From Rugamonas aquatica (lineage in GTDB: Bacteria > Pseudomonadota > Gammaproteobacteria > Burkholderiales > Burkholderiaceae_D), in the NCBI RefSeq assembly GCF_009380215.1, contig NZ_WHUG01000002.1, forward strand, positions 186,001-250,000: a stretch of DNA of 64,000 nt. Direction: 5' to 3'. The notes under the pieces are model-generated. The model searched no databases. It worked only from the letters and a program-made list of their open reading frames with translations, and was not told where the DNA came from. Position numbers and translations under genes: made by a program. This document shows, in pieces, positions 43,217-52,844 of this stretch (its first letter is position 1; each line of letters begins with the position of its first letter).

Positions 43217-44092
43217 ATGAGTGAGCAGGCCAGTACAGATGGCGGGGCAGACAAGGCGACTACCTCCGTGGGGGAGCTCACGTTAATTTCCAGTTTGTTT
43301 CATCAGATTAATCGGGTTTTGCCTGAGCAGCAGAAGTTATTATTCTTGCGTCCTGACATGAAAGCGGCAGAGGCCCTGTCTCTTCTTAAACTCAATGGCT
43401 ACTCTCAGGCCCCAGTCATTTTCAACGGCTCGGTTTTAGGGGTTTTTTCCTTTCGCTCATTTTCTTTAAAGTGTGCGGACTTTTCGCTGGAGCATGCGCA
43501 AAAGGAGAGGCGAGCGCCCGGAGACTTCACCGTGGATGAATGCCTCGAGCAGTTTACATACGTTCGAATAACTGAGGAACTGCAAAATACTTTTGACGCC
43601 ATGGAGCGCGACAACGGCGTCTTGGTCGGCAATCCTGAACTGCCGCAAGGTATTCTTACGCCGATGGATCTTTTACGCTATCTTTATAGAGTCACCAAAC
43701 CATTTGTCATGATTTCTGAGATTGAAACGGCGTTGAGGGCGCTCATGAATAGTGCTGTAAGCTCCGTCGAGTTGGCCGAGTGCTCCAATCGCGCCTTGGC
43801 TCAGCATTATGGGGTGGGCAAGGCACCTCAGTCCCTGCTTGAGATGACTTTTGATAATTACAGGGCGATCATATCCCACGGAGGAAACTGGCCTAAATTT
43901 GCCCCGGTGCTCGGCGCGAATAGGGCACGCGTTTCTGCGAAGTTGAGTGAGATCGGCGAACTTCGTAATGATATATTTCATTTCAAGCGGGAGATTACTT
44001 TGCAAGAGCACGAATTGTTGGGCAACCATCGCGAATGGCTCTTGATCCAAGCAAGGATAGTCGACTTGAGCGAAAAAGAGGGGAAGTTATGA
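43217..44092 (+). CDS. CBS-like pair with C-terminal HEPN-like domain (unknown function; candidate defence component)
   Basis: I do not recognise this 291-residue protein as a known family member. Residues about 40-95 (SQAPVIFNGSVLGVFSFRSF) and 108-160 (VLVGNPELPQGILTPMDLLR) look like two CBS repeats, which usually bind adenine nucleotides. The C-terminal part (about 165-291) is helical and carries RNDIFH at 250-255, the R-x4-H motif of HEPN domains (Swt1-like), often RNases or nucleotidyl-transfer partners. It has no signal or membrane helix. ATG at 43217 has AAGGA upstream. Its ATGA overlap with the helicase-like gene implies coupled translation. Base composition is low in GC: 26 of 60 bases in 43261-43320 against 45 of 60 in 42841-42900, suggesting transfer. 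Confidence 0.7.
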   Translation: MSEQASTDGGADKATTSVGELTLISSLFHQINRVLPEQQKLLFLRPDMKAAEALSLLKLNGYSQAPVIFNGSVLGVFSFRSFSLKCADFSLEHAQKERRAPGDFTVDECLEQFTYVRITEELQNTFDAMERDNGVLVGNPELPQGILTPMDLLRYLYRVTKPFVMISEIETALRALMNSAVSSVELAECSNRALAQHYGVGKAPQSLLEMTFDNYRAIISHGGNWPKFAPVLGANRARVSAKLSEIGELRNDIFHFKREITLQEHELLGNHREWLLIQARIVDLSEKEGKL

Positions 44093-45471
44093 GCTACGAT
44101 GCGATGGCCCCAATAGTTGGAGAACTGGCTTCATTCCAGCAGGATTTTGTGGATGAGTTCTTGCGGGCACCTCCCGAGAAGCGTCTTTGGCGTCTTGATT
44201 GGCCAACCGGTGCAGGGAAGACGCTGACTATCGCCCACATACTCAAGGGAACCCTCTCGGCACAGCCAGGCGCGCGTATATTGGCCATATTTGACCGCCA
44301 AGTTTTGTTGCGAGCTTTTTTTGAGCGCGCCACTTCTATGGGAATAAGTTGCATCATCATGGATCGGTATGGATATCGCGTTATGCAAGACGCGACTGTA
44401 TCGGGAAAACCGATGTGGCCTCGCGGGCAAGTGTATTTACTGGACGAGCAGTTTGCCAAAATGGATGACGTCGCAGCGAGTCTGTGCTCTGCCGACTGGA
44501 CCTTATTGTTGGCGATCTCTTCTACAGCCATATTTGGTCCCGGCCAATTGGCGGAGCGGCTTATGTCCTGCTCACCGGCGCTTCGCGTCTTAGCCGAGTC
44601 CTATGTGAGAACTGAATGGCGGAATATTGGCGACAACTCCTGGAGCAGTGCCGGACTGAACGCCGATGAGATTGCCAAGTCGGTCGGGATCTCCGCTGAT
44701 CAGCAGTTGTTTCCAACATTGTCCGTTTTAAGCCCGCAACCGACGACTTCCGAGTCGATCGTGCTTGAGTCGGTCGCATCAATCATCCGTATCGCGGGAG
44801 ACCTCAAGTCCGAGCAGGTTGCTCAAGATCTTGCTTCACGACTTAAGTCGAGCTTGATTGCGTTTGAAGAAGCCGCTCGTGGACTCAGAAACGACATTGC
44901 GCATGGAGCAAGGTCATGGTCTGCTGCTGAATTCAAGGGAAAGGACTCAGCCTTGTCCGATGTCCCACATCTGTTTTTGGCATTGACAGAGTTTCTGCGT
45001 CAGATAGAAGATCTGTCGGCGGATTCCAAACTGAGCGCCCTGAAATCCTGTCTTGAAAAGGACTTCGGTGCCTATAGTGGACTATCGCACGTCTATATTT
45101 ACGCATCCTATACCGCCACATTGCGATACCTGAAGGCCGCTTTGGATGATGTAGGCGTTCCGGTTCGCCTGCTGCTCGATACCGCCACGCATAGTGAGCG
45201 TCAGCAACTTATTGCGGACTTTACTGAGCATGGCGGCATCCTGCTTGGCTCCTTGTTGCTGGCGGAGAGTGCGGACTTCAGCTTTGTGAGCACATTGATA
45301 TTGTACGACTTGCCTGAGGGGGCAAATACCCTAGACCAACTCTATGGACGGTTTCAGCGAGCGCGGCGCGGCAAACTTAAATTGGTGGCGTTCGATAATC
45401 TGGATTTGGCGGCGTCGTCGGCGGCGGCCATCATCGAGCAGCTCAAAGAAGTGATTGAACTCCCAAGTTAG
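44089..45471 (+). CDS. SF2 helicase-like ATPase with an internal HEPN-like insert (unknown function; candidate defence component)
   Basis: This 460-residue protein has SF2 motor signatures: a Q-motif-like FQQDF (16-20), Walker A WPTGAGKT (38-45), motif II LLDEQ (117-121), motif III-like ISSTA (143-147), and a C-terminal half with LLLAESADFSFVSTLILYDLP (in sections, about 389-409) and motif VI-like LYGRFQRARR (418-427). Between the halves lies a helical insert (about 220-320) with RNDIAH at 267-272, again the HEPN R-x4-H motif. The second acid of DEAD/H is replaced by Gln-Phe after DE. The ATG at 44089 overlaps the upstream stop. The pair resembles two-gene antiviral modules that join a motor to an RNase-like domain, but no known system is recognised. 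Confidence 0.72.
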   Translation: MSYDAMAPIVGELASFQQDFVDEFLRAPPEKRLWRLDWPTGAGKTLTIAHILKGTLSAQPGARILAIFDRQVLLRAFFERATSMGISCIIMDRYGYRVMQDATVSGKPMWPRGQVYLLDEQFAKMDDVAASLCSADWTLLLAISSTAIFGPGQLAERLMSCSPALRVLAESYVRTEWRNIGDNSWSSAGLNADEIAKSVGISADQQLFPTLSVLSPQPTTSESIVLESVASIIRIAGDLKSEQVAQDLASRLKSSLIAFEEAARGLRNDIAHGARSWSAAEFKGKDSALSDVPHLFLALTEFLRQIEDLSADSKLSALKSCLEKDFGAYSGLSHVYIYASYTATLRYLKAALDDVGVPVRLLLDTATHSERQQLIADFTEHGGILLGSLLLAESADFSFVSTLILYDLPEGANTLDQLYGRFQRARRGKLKLVAFDNLDLAASSAAAIIEQLKEVIELPS

Positions 45472-45517
45472 GCTTGTACCAACCCTGAGCCCATCGAATG
45501 AGAGGGGCTGTCCTTGC

Positions 45518-45542
45518 ACAACGGCGCCTGAGGCGCCGTTGT
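45518..45542. terminator. Strong hairpin between the cassette and the polyprenyl synthase gene
   Basis: ACAACGGCGCC (45518-45528) and GGCGCCGTTGT (45532-45542) form a perfect 11-bp stem with a 3-nt loop between the convergent genes. There is no clear T-run on either side, so termination strength is uncertain. Confidence 0.6.
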
Positions 45543-45545
45543 CGT

Positions 45546-46535
45546 TTAGTGCGTGCGGTGGACCGAGAAGTGGGCCAGCTGCAGCAGCGATTCCTTGTAG
45601 ACGCTGTCGGGCAGGTCGGCAATCGCGGCGGCGGCGCGTTCGGCCGCCGTCACCGCCTGCTGGCGCGTGTAGTCCAGCGCGCCGCTGGTGGTGATCGCCG
45701 CCAGGATGGTGTCGAAGTGCTGCTCGTCGCCTTGTTCGATGCAGCTGCGCACCAGCTCGCGCTGTTCCGGCGTGCCATTTTCCATCAGGTAGATCAGCGG
45801 CAGCGTCGGCTTGCCTTCGCGCAGGTCGTCGCCGACGTTCTTGCCGATTTCATTGGCGTCGCCGGCATAGTCCAGCACGTCGTCGATCAGCTGGAAGGCC
45901 GTGCCCAGCGAACGGCCGTATTCGCCGGCCGCTTCGATTTGCGTATCGTTGCAGCCGGAAATCAGCGCGCCCAGCTCGGCCGCCGCTTCGAACAGCTTGG
46001 CGGTCTTGGAGCGGATCACTTGCAGATAGCGTTCCTGGTTGACGTCCGGGTCGTGCATGTTCAGCAGCTGCAGCACTTCGCCTTCGGCGATGACGTTGGT
46101 GGCGTCCGACAGGATCTGCATCACGCGCATATTGTTCAGGCCGACCATCATCTGGAAGGCGCGCGAGTACAGGAAGTCGCCCACCAGCACCGAGGCGGCA
46201 TTGCCGAACAGGGCGTTGGCGGTGGCGCGGCCACGGCGCAGCGACGATTCGTCGACCACGTCGTCATGCAGCAGCGTTGCGGTGTGGATGAATTCGACCA
46301 CCGCCGCCAGCTCATGGTGCGCGGTGCCCTTGTAGGAATAGGCGTTGGCCACCAGCAGCACCAGCACGGGACGGATGCGTTTGCCCCCGGCGCTGATGAT
46401 GTATTCAGCAATCTGGTTGACCAGGCTGACTTCGGAATGCAGTTTCTGGCGGATCACCGTGTTGACCGCGTCCATGTCGGCGGCGATCGTGTGGGCGATA
46501 TTGTTTTGGGTGGCGTTTTGGGTAGCGGCAGACAA
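45546..46535 (-). CDS. ispB: Polyprenyl (octaprenyl) diphosphate synthase
   Basis: This 329-residue protein has the first Asp-rich motif in LLHDDVVDES and the second in LIDDVLDYAGD, followed by GDDLREGKPTLPLIY, as in IspB. It makes the side chain of ubiquinone. The TTG start at 46535 (MSAATQ) gives a length near the 323 of E. coli; an in-frame ATG at 46580 is possible, but a TATAAT on this strand at 46574-46569 would place transcription start just downstream of it. The convergent neighbour is the helicase-like cassette. Confidence 0.9.
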   Translation of the reverse strand: MSAATQNATQNNIAHTIAADMDAVNTVIRQKLHSEVSLVNQIAEYIISAGGKRIRPVLVLLVANAYSYKGTAHHELAAVVEFIHTATLLHDDVVDESSLRRGRATANALFGNAASVLVGDFLYSRAFQMMVGLNNMRVMQILSDATNVIAEGEVLQLLNMHDPDVNQERYLQVIRSKTAKLFEAAAELGALISGCNDTQIEAAGEYGRSLGTAFQLIDDVLDYAGDANEIGKNVGDDLREGKPTLPLIYLMENGTPEQRELVRSCIEQGDEQHFDTILAAITTSGALDYTRQQAVTAAERAAAAIADLPDSVYKESLLQLAHFSVHRTH

Positions 46536-46698
46536 GGCGAACCTGTGCGGTAGACTATTGGTGCCGAGATTATACGTCATGCCCCCGTGTACAGGGGCGC
46601 TGAGGCCGGTGGACGGCAACATGTTTGCCAAATATGTAACGCATTGGCGACTGCAAAATTGTCGACATACCACGCCCGCCAGCATTTGTGAATAGTTT

Positions 46699-46727
46699 TT
46701 GACGCGAAATCCCATCCCATGTATAAT
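46699..46727 (+). promoter_or_regulatory. Sigma-70 promoter of rplU-rpmA
   Basis: TTGACG (46699-46704) and TATAAT (46722-46727) are spaced by the ideal 17 bp. Transcription should begin near 46734, leaving an 85-nt leader before rplU, long enough for regulation, though no riboswitch-like structure was identified. Confidence 0.85.
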
Positions 46728-46818
46728 CAGCGGTTCCCCGGTTTTCATGCCTGCCTCTCAAGGGCGTTGCAAGGATATCGGACGAAATTTTCTTAATCAT
46801 TTGATGAGGTTTCAAATC

Positions 46819-47130
46819 ATGTACGCGGTCATAAAAACCGGTGGCAAACAATACAAAGTTGTCGCTGGCGAAAAACTTAAAGTAGAACAGATACCGGCAG
46901 ACATTGGTTCCGAACTCACCATCGATCAGGTCCTCGCCGTTGGCGAAGGCGAGAGCATCAAATTTGGTGCTCCTCTGGTTGAGGGTGCAAAGGTACTGGT
47001 TACTGTTGTGGCACACGGTCGTCACGATAAAGTGAAGATTTTCAAGATGCGTCGTCGTAAGCACTACCAGAAGCATCAAGGCCATCGCCAAAATTACACC
47101 GAAATCCAAATCGTATCGATCAACGGCTAA
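46819..47130 (+). CDS. rplU: Large ribosomal subunit protein bL21
   Basis: This 103-residue protein matches L21 over its whole length: [19 protein letters not shown] at the start and [17 protein letters not shown] near the end, which binds 23S rRNA. The ATG at 46819 gives exactly the family N-terminus. L27 follows after 39 bp, the usual order. Confidence 0.98.
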   Translation: MYAVIKTGGKQYKVVAGEKLKVEQIPADIGSELTIDQVLAVGEGESIKFGAPLVEGAKVLVTVVAHGRHDKVKIFKMRRRKHYQKHQGHRQNYTEIQIVSING

Positions 47131-47169
47131 TCGCCGTTTGCCCGAGAATTAGTATCCAAGGAGTCTTAA

Positions 47170-47427
47170 ATGGCACACAAAAAAGGCGGCGGCACAACGC
47201 GAAATGGTCGTGACTCAGAATCAAAACGCCTGGGCGTTAAGGTTTACGGCGGTCAATCGATCAATGCTGGTGGCATCATCATTCGTCAACGCGGCACGCC
47301 AGTGCGCGCCGGCGAAGGTGTTGGCATGGGCAAAGACCACACCCTGTTCGCTCTGGTGGACGGCAAGGTCAAGTTCGTAGTCAAGGGCGAAGGTTCGAAG
47401 CAATTCGTTACCGTCGTTCCAGCGTAA
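47170..47427 (+). CDS. rpmA: Large ribosomal subunit protein bL27
   Basis: This 85-residue protein begins [19 protein letters not shown] and continues LGVKVYGGQ, the L27 signature; its N-terminal tail reaches the peptidyl-transferase centre. AAGGAGT precedes the ATG. The N-terminus starts directly at the Ala-His, with no cleaved extension of the Firmicute type. Confidence 0.98.
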   Translation: MAHKKGGGTTRNGRDSESKRLGVKVYGGQSINAGGIIIRQRGTPVRAGEGVGMGKDHTLFALVDGKVKFVVKGEGSKQFVTVVPA

Positions 47428-47460
47428 ATAACGCTACCCGGCTCGTAGTGATGCGGGTCG

Positions 47461-47485
47461 ACTTGGCTCGCACTGCGAGCCAAGT
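47461..47485. terminator. Hairpin after rpmA
   Basis: ACTTGGCTCGC (47461-47471) and GCGAGCCAAGT (47475-47485) make a perfect 11-bp stem with a 3-nt loop. No T-run follows, so it may be a partial terminator or a processing site between rpmA and obgE. Confidence 0.5.
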
Positions 47486-47491
47486 CTGTAA

Positions 47492-48667
<1,176 letters not shown>

Positions 48668-48681
48668 TCCTCTGCATCACC

Positions 48682-48713
48682 GGCATAATCAGTTATCAGC
48701 TGATTATGCCTTT
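48682..48713 (+). terminator. Terminator-like hairpin after obgE
   Basis: GGCATAATCAG (48682-48692) and CTGATTATGCC (48700-48710) are exact inverse repeats with a 7-nt loop, followed by only three T. It lies 15 bp after the obgE stop and 126 bp before proB. Confidence 0.65.
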
Positions 48714-48835
48714 CCATCTCGGCGCCCGTCCTGCCACAGCAGGGCCGGCGACTGTTAGCGGCAAAGCAGGGCAATCCGCCCGCCAAATCACAGCACTGAA
48801 CCCATCATCCGCTTGTTTGGAGAATTGTCGCACCC

Positions 48836-49954
48836 ATGAATTCCGTCATACAAAAAGCTACGCGCATCATCATCAAGGTCGGTTCCTCGCTCGTCACCAA
48901 CGACGGCCGTGGCCTGGACCACGCCGCCATCGCGCGCTGGGCGTCACAGATTGCGGGCCTGCGGGCCCTGGGCAAGGAAGTCGTGCTGGTATCGTCCGGC
49001 GCCATCGCCGAGGGCATGCTTCGCCTGGGCTTCGAGCAGCGCCCCACCGACATCCATGAATTGCAGGCCTGCGCCGCCGTCGGCCAGATGGGCCTGGCGC
49101 AGATTTACGAGACCAGCTTCCGCGCCCACCAGCTGGGCACGGCGCAAGTGCTGCTGACCCACGCCGACCTGGCCGACCGCGAACGCTACCTGAACGCGCG
49201 CTCGACGCTGACCACCTTGCTGCGGCTGGGCGTGGTACCCATCATCAACGAGAACGACACCGTCGTCACCGATGAAATCAAGTTCGGCGACAACGATACG
49301 CTGGGCGCGCTGGTGGCCAACCTGATCGAGGCCGACGCGCTGATTATCCTGACCGACCAGCAAGGCTTGTACAGCGCCGATCCGCGCAAGGATCCGTCGG
49401 CGACGCTGATCCAGCAAGGCCGCGCCGGCGATCTGGCGCTGGAGGCGATGGCAGGCGGTGCGGGCAGCAGCCTGGGTCGCGGCGGCATGCTGACCAAGAT
49501 CCTGGCGGCCAAGCGCGCCGCCAAGTCGGGCGCGCATACCGTCATCGCGTATGGCCGCGAGAACAATGTGCTGGAGCGGCTGGCGAGCGGCGAGGCGATC
49601 GGCACCGAACTGGCGGCGCAGACCGGCCACCTGACGGCGCGCAAGCAGTGGATGGCCGATCACCTGCACACGGCGGGGCAGGTGGTGCTGGACGACGGCG
49701 CGGTGCAGAAACTGAGCAAGGAAGGCAAGTCGCTGCTGCCGATCGGCGTGGTCGATGTGAAGGGCGAGTTCGGACGCGGCGCGGTCATCACCTGCGTCAG
49801 CCCGGACGGCGTGGCGGTGGCGCGCGGGCTGTCCAACTACACCAGCGCGGAAACGCGTCGCATCATGCGCAAGCCGTCGAGCGAAATCGAATCCATCCTG
49901 GGCTTCGTCGAAGGCCAGGAGCTGATCCACCGCGACAACCTGGTGCTGGTTTAA
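48836..49954 (+). CDS. proB: Glutamate 5-kinase
   Basis: This 372-residue protein has an amino-acid kinase domain ([14 protein letters not shown] at the start, [27 protein letters not shown]) and a C-terminal PUA domain (about 280-372), as in E. coli ProB. It phosphorylates glutamate in the first step of proline synthesis and is normally feedback-inhibited by proline. GGAGAA precedes the ATG at 48836. Confidence 0.97.
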   Translation: MNSVIQKATRIIIKVGSSLVTNDGRGLDHAAIARWASQIAGLRALGKEVVLVSSGAIAEGMLRLGFEQRPTDIHELQACAAVGQMGLAQIYETSFRAHQLGTAQVLLTHADLADRERYLNARSTLTTLLRLGVVPIINENDTVVTDEIKFGDNDTLGALVANLIEADALIILTDQQGLYSADPRKDPSATLIQQGRAGDLALEAMAGGAGSSLGRGGMLTKILAAKRAAKSGAHTVIAYGRENNVLERLASGEAIGTELAAQTGHLTARKQWMADHLHTAGQVVLDDGAVQKLSKEGKSLLPIGVVDVKGEFGRGAVITCVSPDGVAVARGLSNYTSAETRRIMRKPSSEIESILGFVEGQELIHRDNLVLV

Positions 49955-49955
49955 T

Positions 49956-50603
49956 CTAGAGGTTGTCCGGAGCCGGGGTCTTGCTGCGGTAGTCGCACAG
50001 GTCGAGCTGCATGCAGTTCCAGCACTCCGGCTTGCGCGCCTTGCAGGTGTAGCGGCCGTGCAGGATCAGCCAGTGGTGGGCGTCCTGCAAAAATTCCTTC
50101 GGCACGAATTTCAACAGCTTCTGTTCGACGATGTCGACGTTCTTGCCCGGCGCCAGGCCGGTGCGGTTGGAGACGCGGAAGATGTGCGTGTCCACCGCCA
50201 TCGTCGGTTCGCCGAAAGCCGTGTTCATCACCACGTTGGCGGTCTTGCGGCCCACGCCCGGCAGCGCCTCCAGCGACTCGCGGTCGCGCGGCACTTCGCC
50301 GCCGTGCAGCTCCACCAGCATCCGGCACGTCGAGATGACGTTCTTGGCCTTGGTCTTGTACAGGCCGATGGTCTGGATGTAGGTCTTCAATTCCTCTTCA
50401 CCCAGGTCCAGTATGGCCTGCGGCGTGTTCGCCACCGGATACAGCTTGCGCGTGGCCTTGTTGACGCCGACGTCGGTGGCCTGCGCCGACAGCAGCACGG
50501 CGATCAGCAGTTCGAATGGCGACGTGTATTCAAGTTCGGTTTCTGGTTTGGGATTGGCGGCGCGGAAGCGCTCGAACATTTCTTGGCGTTTGGCTGGATT
50601 CAT
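49956..50603 (-). CDS. nth: Endonuclease III
   Basis: This 215-residue protein has the helix-hairpin-helix [12 protein letters not shown] with catalytic Lys, the catalytic Asp in MAVDTHIFR, and the C-terminal [4Fe-4S] loop [17 protein letters not shown] (C-x6-C-x2-C-x5-C). It removes oxidised pyrimidines from DNA and nicks AP sites. It overlaps the end of rsxB by 4 bp, so the two are co-transcribed; proB is convergent and 1 bp away. Confidence 0.97.
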   Translation of the reverse strand: MNPAKRQEMFERFRAANPKPETELEYTSPFELLIAVLLSAQATDVGVNKATRKLYPVANTPQAILDLGEEELKTYIQTIGLYKTKAKNVISTCRMLVELHGGEVPRDRESLEALPGVGRKTANVVMNTAFGEPTMAVDTHIFRVSNRTGLAPGKNVDIVEQKLLKFVPKEFLQDAHHWLILHGRYTCKARKPECWNCMQLDLCDYRSKTPAPDNL

Positions 50604-51277
50604 TGCTTGGTTTCAGATTCTTTTTTCAAACGGGCGCGCTCCATCGCGGCGGCGATGATGGCGCGCTTGCGTTCCTTCTCCGCTTCGCCGGCGGCATCGG
50701 CCGGATCGAGCGCGTGCACCGCAGCCATCTTGGCCTGGGCCTTGGCGGCCAGGCGGGCGTCGTTTTCCTGCTGGTCGCGCCGCAGGCGCAGGGTGCGGAA
50801 ATCGTGGCGTTCGCGCGCGGCGTCGGCGTCGGCCTGGCGCCAGGCGTCCCAGCCGGTGGTCTCGGTGACGGGGTACATGACGATGCAGTCGACCGGGCAG
50901 GGCGCGACGCACAGGTCGCAGCCGGTGCACAGCTCGGGCGCCACGGTGTGCATCAGCTTGGCCGCGCCGATGATGGCGTCGACCGGGCAGGCCTGGATGC
51001 ACAGCGTGCAGCCTATGCACAGCGACTCGTCGATGTAGGCGACCGCGCGCGGGCGCTCCAGGCCGTTGACCGGGTTCAGCGCGATGACCGGGTAGCCGGT
51101 CACCGATGACAGCCTGGCGATGCCTTCCGCGCCGCCTGGCGGGCATTGGTTGATCTGGGCGGCGCCGGCGGCGATCGCTTCCGCATACGGCCGGCAGCCG
51201 TCATAGCCGCACTTGGTGCATTGCGTTTGCGGCAGGACGTCTTCGATGCGGTCGGCGAGTGAGGGGGGAGTCGGCAC
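50600..51277 (-). CDS. rsxB: RnfB/RsxB-type iron-sulfur protein, soluble
   Basis: This 225-residue protein has the N-terminal RnfB cluster motif [13 protein letters not shown] with its later Cys, then two ferredoxin motifs ([12 protein letters not shown] and [12 protein letters not shown]). The N-terminal membrane helix of true RnfB is missing (it begins [13 protein letters not shown]), and a charged coiled C-terminal tail is added. Other rnf/rsx genes are absent here. This soluble form coupled to nth is common in betaproteobacteria; it may reduce the Nth cluster or SoxR-like partners (inference). Confidence 0.88.
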   Translation of the reverse strand: MPTPPSLADRIEDVLPQTQCTKCGYDGCRPYAEAIAAGAAQINQCPPGGAEGIARLSSVTGYPVIALNPVNGLERPRAVAYIDESLCIGCTLCIQACPVDAIIGAAKLMHTVAPELCTGCDLCVAPCPVDCIVMYPVTETTGWDAWRQADADAARERHDFRTLRLRRDQQENDARLAAKAQAKMAAVHALDPADAAGEAEKERKRAIIAAAMERARLKKESETKQ

Positions 51278-51313
51278 GGCGGATGTGATGGCGATAAAGC
51301 GCCATTATCCAAT

Positions 51314-51368
51314 AAAAAAGCCCGTGTGGCTTGGCGACGTTGTCGAACGTCGCCAGCACACACGGGCT
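51314..51368 (-). terminator. Rho-independent terminator of phaZ
   Basis: AGCCCGTGTG (51319-51328) pairs with CACACGGGCT (51359-51368), with an inner stem GGCGACGTT/AACGTCGCC. On the minus strand the stem is followed by a T-run (the A6 at 51314-51319), so it ends transcription of the gene at 51391-52626. Confidence 0.88.
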
Positions 51369-51390
51369 ACTGGTGGAGGACGGTGTCCGC

Positions 51391-52626
51391 TCAGCCGTGT
51401 TTCTTGATGAAGTCGGTGATTTTCGGGCACACCATCTCGCGCCAGCGGCGGCCGGAGAAGATGCCGTAGTGGCCGGCGCCGGGCGCGACATAGTCCTGCT
51501 GCATGTCGGCCGGGATGCCGGTGCACAGGTCGTGCGCGGCCTGGGTCTGGCCGGCGCCGGAGATGTCGTCCAGCTCGCCCTCGACGGTGAACAGCGCCAC
51601 CGAGGTGATGTCCTGCGGACGCACCAGGTTGCCGCCGACCTTCCACGTGCCCATCGGCAGCGCGAAGTCCTGGAACACGGTCTTGATCGTGTCGAGGTAG
51701 TACTCGGCCGGCATGTCCAGCACGGCGTTGTATTCGTCGTAGAACTTGCGGTGGCTGTCGGCCGGCTCGTCGTCGCCTTCGACCAGGTGCATGTAGAACT
51801 CGCGGTGGCTCTGCGCATGGCGGCCCGGGTTCATGGCGATGAAGCCGGCGTGCTGCAGGAAGCCTGGATACACTTTGCGGCCGAAGCCAGGGTAGTTCGG
51901 CGGCACCGCGTAGATCACGGTGTTTTCAAACCACGAGAATTTCTTTTCGGTGGCCAGGTTGTTGACCTGCGTAGGCGAGCGGCGCGGGTCGATCGGGCCG
52001 CCCATCATGGTCATGGTCTTCGGCAGCGCCGGATCCTTGGCGGTGGCCATCAGCGAAATCGCCGCCAGCACCGGCACGGTAGGCTGGCACACGGAAATCA
52101 CGTGCACGTTCGGGCCCAGCTGGCGGATGAAGTCCTGCACGTAGTAGATGTAGTCGTCCAGGTGGAACGCACCTTCGGACAGCGGCACCATGCGCGCATC
52201 GGTCCAGTCGGTGATGTAGACGTCGTGGTCCAGCAACAGTCCGCGCACGGTGTCGCGCAGCAGCGTCGAATGGTGGCCGGACAGCGGCGCCACCAGCAGC
52301 ACGGTAGGCTGCTTGAGGGCCTTGACCTTCTTGTCGTCCAGGTCTTTCTTGAAGTGGATCAGGCGGCAGAAGGCCTTGTTGGTGACGACCTGTTCGATGA
52401 TGCCGACGCTCTCGCCCTTGAGCTCGATGCTGTCGATTTCAAACGCCGGTTTTTCGTAATCCTTGCCCAGCCGGTACATCAGCTCGTATCCGGCCGCGAT
52501 CCGCTGCGAAAACGGCGTGTGCGCCAGCGGCGACACCGGATTGCTGAACATCTTGGACGAGGCGTCGGCCCATTGCATCAGGGGCGTCAGGAACGAGCGT
52601 TGCATTTCGTGCAGTTGGTAGAGCAT
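51391..52626 (-). CDS. phaZ: Intracellular polyhydroxyalkanoate depolymerase
   Basis: This 411-residue protein matches PhaZ1-type depolymerases that mobilise PHB granules. The nucleophile elbow VCQPTVPVLA has Cys in place of Ser, as in the Cupriavidus enzyme; a catalytic His is likely in APGAGHYGIFSG near the C-terminus. ATG at 52626 gives MLYQLHEMQRS, the family start; the frame extends 15 codons upstream without family match. It is cytoplasmic (no signal). Confidence 0.93.
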   Translation of the reverse strand: MLYQLHEMQRSFLTPLMQWADASSKMFSNPVSPLAHTPFSQRIAAGYELMYRLGKDYEKPAFEIDSIELKGESVGIIEQVVTNKAFCRLIHFKKDLDDKKVKALKQPTVLLVAPLSGHHSTLLRDTVRGLLLDHDVYITDWTDARMVPLSEGAFHLDDYIYYVQDFIRQLGPNVHVISVCQPTVPVLAAISLMATAKDPALPKTMTMMGGPIDPRRSPTQVNNLATEKKFSWFENTVIYAVPPNYPGFGRKVYPGFLQHAGFIAMNPGRHAQSHREFYMHLVEGDDEPADSHRKFYDEYNAVLDMPAEYYLDTIKTVFQDFALPMGTWKVGGNLVRPQDITSVALFTVEGELDDISGAGQTQAAHDLCTGIPADMQQDYVAPGAGHYGIFSGRRWREMVCPKITDFIKKHG

Positions 52627-52750
52627 ATGTATTCCTGGGATCGAGAGCTTGGTGCGATGCACCAATACCATACATCATAAGCCAGATTATAGAATAATTG
52701 TTCGTGACGTAAAGCATTCCAAAATACTGCGGGGCAAGGGTACGTATTAT

Positions 52751-52767
52751 CCACAGTCCCGCTGTGG
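52751..52767. repeat. Small hairpin upstream of phaZ
   Basis: CCACAG (52751-52756) and CTGTGG (52762-52767) form a 6-bp stem with a 5-nt loop in the phaZ upstream region. Function unknown; it may simply be chance. Confidence 0.3.
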
Positions 52768-52793
52768 TCAAATAATAATACCGCCGAACCAAT

Positions 52794-52820
52794 AAAAAAA
52801 GCAGCGTTTCCGCTGCTTTT
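52794..52820 (-). terminator. Rho-independent terminator of the ferredoxin-NADP reductase gene
   Basis: AAAAGCAGCG and CGCTGCTTTT form a perfect 10-bp stem with a 4-nt loop (tttc), with A7 at 52794-52800 giving a T-run on the minus strand, 25 bp past the stop of the gene at 52845-53912. Confidence 0.92.
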
Positions 52821-52844
52821 GTGTAGGACAGTTGCTTATCGTAC

